18,744 nt of DNA, taken from assembly GCA_015478945.1 (NCBI GenBank), contig JABUQX010065387.1:50001-68744 (forward strand). Reading direction: 5' to 3'. Shown piece after piece: positions 10,066-18,744 of the stretch. Source of the DNA: Trachelipus rathkii. Its lineage: Eukaryota; Arthropoda; Malacostraca; Isopoda; Trachelipodidae. Numbering within the stretch: position 1 is the first letter of the stretch; each line of letters opens with the position of its first letter. A program made the translations under genes and the position numbers. The notes under the pieces were generated by a model. That model was not told the DNA's origin. It did not search any database and was given only the letters and a program-made list of their open reading frames with translations.

Positions 10066-11193
10066 GTCTAATTATTATATATATATATATTTTTATAGAA
10101 ATATTATATAATGAATATATAATATATTATATATAGTATATATATATTAAATAATACTTATATAATATAATATATATATATTTATAATCATATATATATA
10201 TATTATATATATATTTATAATATATATATATATATATATTAATTATTATATAATTAATATATTAATATATTAATATAAGTATATATTAATACTATATAAT
10301 ATTTATTAATTATATATAATTTTGTATTATATATTAATATATATATTATATATTATATATATATAAATATATTAATATTTAGATAAATATAAATATATTA
10401 TATATATAATTAATATATTATATAATATATATATAATATATATATAATATTATTATTAATATAATTAATAATAATATAATATTAATATAATATATATATA
10501 TATTTATAATAATATATATTTATAATATATTATATACATATAATATATTATATATATTATAAATATATATATATAATATATATATATTATATATAATATT
10601 AATATATATATAATATATATTAATTATATATAGTTATTAATATATATAATCCTATATTAATATAAATTATATATATAATATAATATATATATAAATATTA
10701 TATTAATTATATATATATATAATATAATAATTAATATTGTATTATATATATTATAATTAATATATATAATTAATATATACATACTATAATATATTATATA
10801 TATAATTATAATAATATAATACTATAATAATATATATATATATATATTATTAAATTATATATATATTAATATATAATAAATATTAATATATATAAATAAA
10901 TATAATATAATTAATATTATTATTAAGTTGTATATATTATAAATATTAATTTAATATATATATTAATAAATAATATATATATAATATATATAATATATAT
11001 ATAATATATACTATATATATATATATATTATATATAATAAATATAATATAATATATATATATATATTAATATATATATTAATTAATATTAGTTATTAATA
11101 TTATTATATATGTATATATATAATTATATTACTTATATAGTAAATATATATACTATATTATATATTATTAATAATATCATATATATTAATTTA

Positions 11194-11235
<42 letters not shown>

Positions 11236-11274
11236 TATATATTATATATATATATATTATATATAGTATATATC
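10066..11274. repeat. A/T desert: long degenerate TA/TAA/TTA tract
   Basis: For about 1.2 kb the sequence consists almost only of A and T, with isolated single G or C bases. It is built from short TA runs joined by AAT, TTA and ATTAAT steps rather than one clean dinucleotide array. No fixed longer period is obvious by eye. DNA of this kind melts easily, can extrude cruciforms and is prone to replication slippage. It is also error-prone in sequencing and assembly, so the exact length should be treated with caution. Confidence 0.9.
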
Positions 11275-11323
11275 TCCCAACCCAAGTATAATCTTCAAGG
11301 TATGCCACTGAATATAATATGAA
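11275..11323. other. Short unique island inside the A/T desert
   Basis: About 45 bases of ordinary complexity (CTCCCAACCCAAG, then CAAGGTATGCCACTG) split the desert. No second copy was found in the window. It may mark the border between two separately expanded tracts. Confidence 0.6.
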
Positions 11324-11480
11324 ATATATAATTTAATAATATTATATATATATATATATTAATATATATATAATATAATTGATATATATATATAATATTA
11401 TATATTATATTAAAATATGATAATAAATATATATATATTATATATAATATATATAAATAAATATATATAATATATATTAT
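11324..11480. repeat. Second A/T tract
   Basis: This has the same degenerate TA/TAA character as the preceding desert, with very few G or C bases. It ends abruptly at GTGGATGG around 11481. Confidence 0.85.
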
Positions 11481-11760
11481 GTGGATGGTTATTCAAGCTA
11501 TATTGGAGGATGAGAGGAAAAATATTTCACTGCTTTTTGACATTCTAAACTTATTTTATGACATATTAAAAGTGTTTTCAATTTTTTTAAAATATGAGAT
11601 TGGCCAAAATTTCAGCTTAATTGAATGATATTAATCCGTGCCTCATTGAGGTCAAAGTTTGGATAATCAGAGAAATTTTGCAAAATATCGCAGTTTTTCC
11701 TTCATTAAAATGAAAACTCATTCGTCTATAGAAACCTAATTCTATTTACTAATATTTCGC
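11481..11760. other. Unique stretch without a gene
   Basis: Ordinary-complexity sequence between the A/T desert and the GTT microsatellite. Frames are broken by stops in all directions. It may form the left part of the repeat complex that follows, because it is sharply delimited on both sides, but no terminal repeat was found. Confidence 0.45.
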
Positions 11761-11764
11761 AGAA

Positions 11765-11873
11765 ATGTTGTTGTTGTTGTTGTTGTTGTTGTATGTTGTT
11801 GTTGTTGTATTGTTGTTGTTGTTGTTTGTTGTTGTTGTTTTTGTTGTATGTTGTTTTTGTTGTTGTTTGTTGT
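11765..11873. repeat. Interrupted GTT microsatellite
   Basis: Roughly 110 bases of GTT (AAC on the other strand) are broken by TAT, TT and TTT interruptions. It is bordered on the left by CAGAAATG and on the right by TGCGGAAGATTCAC. The 60-codon open frame across it (11765-11947, poly-Leu/Val/Cys) is an artefact of the repeat. The left border plus first units (AAATGTTGTTG) match the minus-strand reading of the module at 12086-12097, which suggests the array grew from a short TGTTGTTG seed in that repeat family. Confidence 0.9.
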
Positions 11874-11874
11874 G

Positions 11875-11915
11875 CGGAAGATTCACTCTCACTTTCGTCT
11901 CCTACATCATCAAAC
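11875..11915 (+). repeat. Repeat module A (forward copy)
   Basis: GATTCACTCTCACTTTCGTC and the next bases up to 11905 align without gaps to 12137-12162, with 21 of 26 positions identical. Four of the five differences are transitions. It continues with CATCATCAAACG, against CAGCATCAACG in the other copy. A further weak match (GACACAAAGATTT against AAGCCAAGATTT) suggests the duplicated unit once reached about 11961. Confidence 0.7.
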
Positions 11916-12030
11916 GTTTGAGCGTTGAGATTGAAGGCATAGAATAAGACACAAAGATTTAAATATTTAAATATTAGAGATTACCCAATTAAAAAAGTCT
12001 CATATACATTTCATATGAACCGATTGAACT

Positions 12031-12097
12031 CATGCTGTTGATACAGTAGAGTGTATAAAACGAAGGTGAGAGTGAAAGTTCAAGGCAACAACATTCC
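12031..12097 (-). repeat. Repeat module B (reverse copy, left hairpin arm)
   Basis: The core 12062-12085 is the reverse complement of 12130-12153 at 22 of 24 positions. Similarity continues outwards (CATGCTGTTGAT against ATCTACAGCATCAAC) and inwards (CAACATT against AATATTG). Read on the minus strand it also resembles the junction of the GTT array and module A. It is thus one of three copies of the same family. Confidence 0.75.
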
Positions 12098-12118
12098 CTA
12101 TAAAATAAGACAATAGAA

Positions 12119-12178
12119 AATATTGCTCACCTTGAAGTTTCACCCTCACCTTCATCTTCTACAATCTACAGCATCAAC
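12119..12178 (+). repeat. Repeat module C (forward copy, right hairpin arm)
   Basis: This is a direct repeat of module A and an inverted repeat of module B. With B it can fold into a hairpin with arms of about 55-65 bases and a loop of about 20-25 bases. No protein frame crosses it. Such a structure fits a foldback or MITE-type element, or a long hairpin transcript; the sequence alone cannot separate these. Confidence 0.75.
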
Positions 12179-12180
12179 GA

Positions 12181-13600
12181 GAAGAAAGCCAAGATTTTTT
12201 TAATTTGTCGCATGTGCTATCAAGTCACTGACTTGTAAAATAGAATTATTTGTAATATTATATGTTATATGAAAAATTGATAAGGAATAGGTATTTTAGG
12301 AATGAGTTAATTAGTTAAGTATTATCATTGCAATAGTTTATGATATTAAATAAACTCGTTCAATATATGTCAACACTTTATTACAGCATAATAAAAAAAA
12401 ATCTCGATTTCTGGATCCTAAAAAGTTGAAAGAGCATAATAGATCGAACACTGCAAAAGAAAACATTATTTATGGTCATCACGGGACAAGCTTTCGTCTA
12501 AGATTATCATGGCTTGAAGATAAAACACGTAGACTAGATGTATGCCTCATATGAGAATAAATATTTAATTTAGTGACAAAATAGCCAAATATAGTGGGAC
12601 CAAAATGTTTATATATTATTATATGTGTGAGATTAGTAATTCTACCACATTAAATTTCAAAATAATATGAAGTGAACTACAATAATATAGATTACTATAT
12701 GAATTTGATTTGATGTTCTTTCTCACTAATTACACTAATTCACTTTTTTCGTCAGTAGTAAGGAGAGGGAGTTCGGCGATGAAATTGTTATATGTTTATC
12801 TTGTAATGAGAATAATTTATAATATATAATATATTTATTCGTGCCATATTACAGATATAGACAGTATTATGAGAACGCAGCGTTAAGTTACTTACTTATA
12901 AGCATCTATAGCATATAGTATTGTATTAGCCAAGTTTAACGCACGAGAGGGGCATTCACACTATAGACATCTAAGAATTAGCAATCGAGAGACATTGCAT
13001 TAATTATAACTCCAACTTCATTCTGCGAAACCAAACATTCAAAATAAATGCAAATAAAACTACCAAAACATTACATGGTGTGTTAAGTCAAATATGAAAT
13101 AATCTCTATAAGTATAGTTTAAAAGACAATCGTGGAGGTAAGTTGTCGGTGATGTAACTCTTGATAATATCAACGCCTCCCTTGCACCATCCCGATGGAG
13201 TAAGTCAAGTTTTGGGATGTTAAACATTTTCACAAGAAAATTACTGAATGCCAATCTCATATATATGTAACATGAATGAATTAAGTAGTGCGTGCGCGAT
13301 TTAGAGCCAGAAATTATCTGACGTCTATATTACCAACATTGATATTTTTCTTTTAACCTGGAAATCACAGTTTGACGAATAACCACGAAAATCACGTGTA
13401 TCACACTCGGTAAAATCTTTTTTTATTTTCATGATGTACATTGAGAGTTGTGTCAAAAAGTGAGGGGATAAGTATTCTCAGCTGCCCTAGAATAACAGGC
13501 TAGTCTGAGAGAAGTATATACAATATACCACCATTCTCTATGTTGTTACCCTTATTAGTTTCCTTATGATCATAGGGCCTGCAAACTCGTTATATAATAT
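12181..13600. other. Gene-free stretch
   Basis: A minus-strand open frame at 13060-13260 (66 codons) has no recognisable motif. GCGTTAA (12880-12886) is matched by TTAACGC (12936-12942) as a distant inverted repeat. TCTCAG (13476-13481) pairs with CTGAGA (13505-13510) with GCC/GGC inside. A good splice-donor match, GAG|GTAAGT, lies at 13135-13143, but no coding frame supports it. Confidence 0.5.
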
Positions 13601-16320
13601 GACATCCTAATATGAATTAAAAAGCGTTAATAATTAATATCTAATAATTTCATTTGATTTAAATCTTATATAAAAATATTAAATAAATATTAATATATTC
13701 AGAATGTACTGCCATAATATGAGGTTCATGTCCTGATCACGTCTTAAACGGTAAATAAATAGTAATGACGTAGTTTGGATACCTAATATCATGTATGCCT
13801 TCCTCAACTCGTAGGTGTCGCATATAGAAATACTACTGTAGTAATAAGGAGATATAAAGAGGTCTCTTATTGGTAGTTTCAATTATAATATATAATTAAC
13901 ATAAAAAATGATAAATAAATATAGTTATTGTGAAATTCAAAAAATTTAAAAGTATGTAGAAAAATATGTTATAAATTATTTTACTATTACATAACTAAAA
14001 TACACATAATTTGATTAGATGCTTGCGTTATAAACTATAATCTAGATCTCAATAATAGCACAATATAAATCGCTCAAAATAGTTTCTAGTGTATTAATAT
14101 CCTTAACTAATGCTAAAAATTAATGTATAGTTTTATTATTTATTAAACATCTCTATTTATTTTTTATTATTAAATTTATTATTAATGCTAATTATCTGGA
14201 TATAATTACTTGATACAATTGATTTATTCTCATATTAAAATTGTTCTGTAAACCTAAATTATTATTAATAATTTTATAATAATATATATAATTAATTATA
14301 TTTATTATTTATTAATATTCTTTTACTCTTAAAAGATTAAGGTTTTTATCTTATATCACAATTTATTAATAAATATATATATCAAATTATATTGTAGATA
14401 AAGAGGATTGTTATAGTCCAGTAAGAAACTTTTGTTTATTTAACTTGCTACAATAGATCAAATACATTATTTATTTATTAATTCTCTTTCTCAACTTTTT
14501 TTTTTTGAATTTAAAAGATCACTCTTAATAGTGTATTCTCAATACTCTTAATCCCTAAATACGTGCACCACTCCAATGACGTCATTTAGTCAGTACTTAC
14601 AATATTAGAGAAAAGGATTTAAACTTTCCTACTTCCCATATATCTCCTCATATATATGAGATGATACCATGAATATCTAAGAAATCCTTATTATCATCAT
14701 CAGTGTATCAATATAATAAGATATATAATTTTTTTTTCAAGTGTTCTAATAATCTCTATAAAAATATTTTTAAATTTTATTATGGAAGAATATGTTCCAG
14801 TTTTAAAGAAAATTAAATATTATAATTAGAATTTTAAATTTAAGCGTTCATTTAAAAAGTGGATATATATACCCTATATCACAAACAGAAACCATAATTT
14901 AAGCAGGACTCTACTAATATCACGCCAACATCTGACAGATGAATATTATGATAGGTCATAAAAAACCCTCAAAATAGAGAAAATAATAGTTCTTAAAAAT
15001 AATATATAATAATAAAATTACTGAAACTAATTAATTATTTTATTATAATATCCAGAATTTCCATTGCTGTAAATAAATTTCTTCGTTTATTATTAAAAGC
15101 AATCTGTAATACGTCCAATTCTAACAAAATATATAAATATTTCCATTAAACTTAAAATTTAATATTACACAAAATAATAATTTATTATTTAATCCTAAAA
15201 AAACCTGTTTTCTTGTTTCCTTCTCATATAAAGAAATTATTTATAATAAAAATAGTGAATAACAACGGTTTCTCCTAAAAGGCCGTTTTACAAGTAAATT
15301 CTTTTTTATATTCACATTTTGCGACTTTAATAAGAAATATAATTTATGTGTTACTCTTAAAAGTATGATTCCATCTTTCCTAATAAAAATGAGATAAATT
15401 TTTTAATTATATATATACTAATATATAGTATAATAATATAAAATAAACCAGGGTTTCACGGAAGACCTTTATCGGTATCCATGTTACAACAGTATCTCAG
15501 AGTTTTATTTACAAGTACTTAATTCAAGTTTATACCTCCTTCCCTTCTCAGATATTTATACTATAGTAATTAATATAATAATATATATAATATATATAGA
15601 AAATATATGAAGATAGTATAGAAGAAATGATAAATTAGTGAGTAGTATGAAGTTACCCTCATCTTATGCATTAAAAAGTTATTTTTACCCTTAAATACAC
15701 AAGTACTCTTTTAATTATTATATGGAAATAAAAAAGAAATCTATCCGATTTACCATAATTTATAACATACATATTATAGCCGACGAGTTAATAATCAATA
15801 TATATATATTTATTATTTTAATTAACTTTTAATATAAAACAAATAAGTTATACCATAATAATTTAAAAAACTACACTTTTAAAACAATACCTTAATGTTA
15901 ATAGAAACCTAAAACCATATTATTGAAGTTTATATAGACTTCAAACTGACCGTCCGTTACGAGCACTTGAATCTATGCAGCTAATCTCAATAGGTCAAAT
16001 TTCAACTATATTAACTTTATATTTTTTAACTCCCATAAGATACATGATCATTGAATTTTTGGTATTAATAACTATACTATGATAGTATTTCTGTACTTTA
16101 ATCACCAAGTTTATTTAAAATTTCAAATTTTCTCATCTATCTCATAATGTTTGAATACTTATTTTCGACTGAATTTATACATTCGTTTATGTTTAACTTA
16201 TTTTTATTATTCTATTATAGTAAATTATTCACATTATTGTTATTGCAATTATTAATTCTTTTATTATAATTTTAAACCTTTATTGATGGCTTATAATTTA
16301 TATTGTATACGGGTGATATA
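13601..16320. other. Very AT-rich gene-free stretch
   Basis: Frames are short throughout. The minus-strand frame at 13679-13882 (67 codons) is unrecognised. Small items are an 11-base T run at 14496-14506, a CRE-like palindrome at 14576-14585, a 14-base palindrome CTCATATATATGAG at 14647-14660 and a 7-base hairpin (TTGAAGT/ACTTCAA) at 15923-15944. No tRNA-like or mitochondrial gene was seen despite the organelle-like composition. Confidence 0.6.
14576..14585. promoter_or_regulatory. CRE-like palindrome ATGACGTCAT
   Basis: This is a perfect ten-base palindrome containing TGACGTCA, the full cAMP-response element bound by CREB/ATF bZIP proteins in animals. It lies in one of the few less AT-rich spots of this region. 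There is no gene or promoter context nearby, so a regulatory role is only possible, not shown. Confidence 0.15.
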
Positions 16321-16400
16321 ACTCAGCTATAATATATGGAGTATAGTATGGGTAGTATAGCTTCTTCTTCTCTCTACCCACACCCTCAGCTATAAGTACA
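16321..16400. repeat. Small less AT-rich island with hairpin and direct repeats
   Basis: CTCAGCTATAA occurs twice as an exact direct repeat (16322-16332 and 16385-16395). Between them TGGGTAG (16349-16355) pairs with CTACCCA (16374-16380) around an 18-base loop rich in CTT. GCTATA (16326-16331) can alternatively pair with TATAGC (16356-16361). The island stands out in nearly pure A/T surroundings. Confidence 0.5.
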
Positions 16401-16630
16401 GGTTCTGAATAAAATATATATATACTCCTTTTATAATATATGATGAATCAATATTATTTGTTGGTAGATTTTACTATATTATATTATATTTATTGAATAA
16501 TATCATATAAATATATTATACCTTATATAGGGATATGATATTTATATTATCTTATTATATAGTTATCTTATCGTTATACTTATTTAATAACTTAATATAT
16601 TTATTTTATATTATATATACTTGTGATATA

Positions 16631-16670
<40 letters not shown>

Positions 16671-18744
16671 TATACTATATTATATTATATATAGTTATAT
16701 ATACTATATATATATATATAGTAATAAATAAAACTTTTATATTTTAAATATAATATAATATTCCATAAATTTTAAAATTAAAAAAAGTTAATAGAATAAT
16801 ACTATATTATTTTTTTCTATTCGGTAACGTTCTACGTTCTCTTATAATATTTTCCTTCAATTACAAATATGACATCTGTCAAAATATTTTATCATATATA
16901 TACTATTTAACCTTAAGACTCATGAGCCAGTTTACTCATGGACATACACTAGTTATATACCTGTCCCTCTATACTCGGTTCTGTTATATATATTATATAT
17001 ATAATATAGTATATTATAATTCAAGTCATTACTATTATATAACGTATAATCATATTCATTATAGTTGTACCATAACATATTATAGTACGGATTACTTATA
17101 TTATTTTCTCTCCCTATTAGTTTTAATACATTATCTACTTTTATTATTTTATAAATTATATAATTAATTATAATTATATTATTATATAGCTATATAAATA
17201 CATTAAAGTCTAACTATTGTAATTAACTGCATTATTTTGTTCGATTAGGATTTAATACAAGCTAATATTTAAACCAGGGGAAGGATGTAGCAACAATTGA
17301 AATTATATTATATTAATTATTTAATATATAATATTATATGTAAATTATTTATTATTTATAATATATATAGTATAATATTATATATACTTATTATAATTAT
17401 GATTAATATTATTGTAATATATATAATATTATTTATATATATATATATATTATTATTAGTTTGATTATAAATTTAATTATTATATTTATTTATTTTATAT
17501 TTTTAAAGATTGTGTTATAATTATAAATGAAGTATAAATATTATAAATATAATGAATAATAAATTTAATATTATATTATTATTATTTTAATATATTTAAT
17601 AGACCCTTTTTATTGCAAATAATATAGATAATATTATGAAATATAAATTAGATATAATTTGTAATTATATATTTATTTTTGATATAGTCTATATATATAT
17701 TAATCTTATATATTATAGTATATATGATTATTATAGTATTATTGCTAAGCTTATATATTATATTAACTATATATATATATATGATGGGTTATATATTCAA
17801 TACAATAAATAATTGTACAAAAAGAGTATATGAATCGTCAACCAAGACAACAGTCAGATCATATAATTATATATATATAATATAATCACCATTTTTCTAA
17901 ATATTTATGGAATATATAATTAAAATTTAGAACTTAGTATATATAGAACATATATATATATTGTATATATATTCAAATATAGTAATTAGTATTTAAATGT
18001 TAATATATATATATTATAGTACTATAATTTCTTTCATATATAAATATATGCCTCACTGTCTGTAAGTTTATTATTTTGATATGGTATACCTACAAAGACA
18101 ACATAGAGTCAAATTAATAAATTAGTAAATATAATATATTTTTAATTATCTCTTATTTTTTTTATATACTATAATATATAATAATATATAATATTATGGA
18201 TAAATTATACTCTATTATATAGTAGCCCAAATATAACCTAGAAAATAAATCTTTAGCTTATATATATTTTTTTCCGATTTCTACTATAATATAATATTAA
18301 TAAGTTTTTATATTAATACTCATATATATATATATTAAGAATATAACGATTAATATTATGCTAGTATTGTAATATATATAGGGAGGAAATAATATATACT
18401 GCACCATATATTTAATCTACTGCCTAAAAAGATAGCTATTTCAACCCCATTTCCTTCCCTATGTTCTTATATCTTACTAAACCTCACTTAAATCGACAAA
18501 TACGAAGCGGGTATTATACTAGTAATATTATTAGATCAATACTAAACCCTAATACTTTGTTATATAATAATATATAAATAATATTATAAGTGATAATTAA
18601 TGAGTGATTATATATATGTAATAATATATATAATATATATTAATATAAAGTATAATAATTATTATACTATAATAAATACAGAATTTATATATAGTAAATA
18701 TATATATATAAATAATATATAAATATATTATAATTATATATAAA
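16401..18744. other. Very AT-rich gene-free stretch with TA tracts
   Basis: The open frames at 16535-16747 and 16922-17167 encode only Tyr/Ile/Leu-rich low complexity from TA repeats and are not genes. Short ordinary-complexity islands occur, for example near 17270-17300, 17825-17860 and 18410-18540, without recognisable content. Confidence 0.65.
16625..16721. repeat. TA microsatellite
   Basis: Two TA dinucleotide runs, the first reaching about 16666, are joined by TAGTATAC and TATTA steps. The composition is almost entirely A and T. Confidence 0.85.

Noticed and set aside
11765..11947. Open frame of 60 codons rich in Leu, Val and Cys
   Set aside because: It is created by the GTT microsatellite read in shifting frames; the amino-acid runs change with each repeat interruption.
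13135..13143. Strong splice-donor match GAG|GTAAGT
   Set aside because: No open coding frame ends there and no acceptor-exon pair could be proposed; such matches arise by chance.
13060..13260. 66-codon minus-strand frame
   Set aside because: Looked briefly like retroelement polyprotein debris (residues HRDGAREAL), but no ordered motifs follow.
16535..17167. Two open frames with membrane-protein-like Tyr/Ile/Leu composition
   Set aside because: They are translations of TA-rich low-complexity DNA, with no conserved motif and no coding bias.
13601..18744. Mitochondrial or plastid DNA, suggested by extreme AT content
   Set aside because: No tRNA, rRNA or respiratory-chain gene fragments could be read under standard or TGA-as-Trp codes by eye, and the TA microsatellites fit nuclear spacer better.
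1..18744. CRISPR array, prophage or bacterial defence system
   Set aside because: No regularly spaced repeats with unique spacers, no gene-dense clusters, and composition and repeat content typical of eukaryotic non-coding DNA.

Overview
The window looks like nuclear, non-coding DNA from a eukaryote. It is very AT-rich and full of TA-type microsatellites. I find no intact gene, no RNA gene and no CRISPR array. Nothing reads as bacterial or viral gene organisation: no operons, no ribosome binding site plus long frame pairs. The longest open frame is 148 codons and I do not recognise it. A decayed Ty3/Gypsy pol fragment, a possible MADF-domain fragment and a short motif resembling a transposon end common in arthropods make an invertebrate, perhaps an arthropod, the best guess. 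This guess is weak.

Layout. Positions 1-2094 are AT-rich sequence with a TA tract near 1330-1420, becoming less AT-rich after about 1500. Positions 2095-2840 hold the clearest feature: a broken Ty3/Gypsy pol relic on the + strand. Its reverse transcriptase motifs appear in the right order but in three frames, followed by weaker traces of RNase H and of the integrase zinc-binding region. Positions 2841-5200 are AT-rich with no recognisable gene. Positions 5200-6440 form a second, less AT-rich patch with unrecognised open frames on both strands and a short imperfect minisatellite. Positions 6441-9340 are AT-rich, with a possible transposon end at 6921-6941 and a candidate small inverted-repeat element at 8238-8454. 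A MADF-like fragment lies near 9345-9599.

Positions 10066-11480 are an almost pure A/T desert, broken by one short island at 11275-11323. Immediately after it comes the most structured part of the window, 11761-12178: a GTT microsatellite and three related modules (forward, reverse, forward), the last two facing each other as a long imperfect hairpin. Positions 12181-18744 are again gene-free and become more A/T-rich, with TA tracts and a small less AT-rich island at 16321-16400.

No genes can be shown to work together here. The window reads as an accumulation zone of old transposon debris and expanding simple repeats. Sequence similarities to protein families were judged by eye, without database searches.
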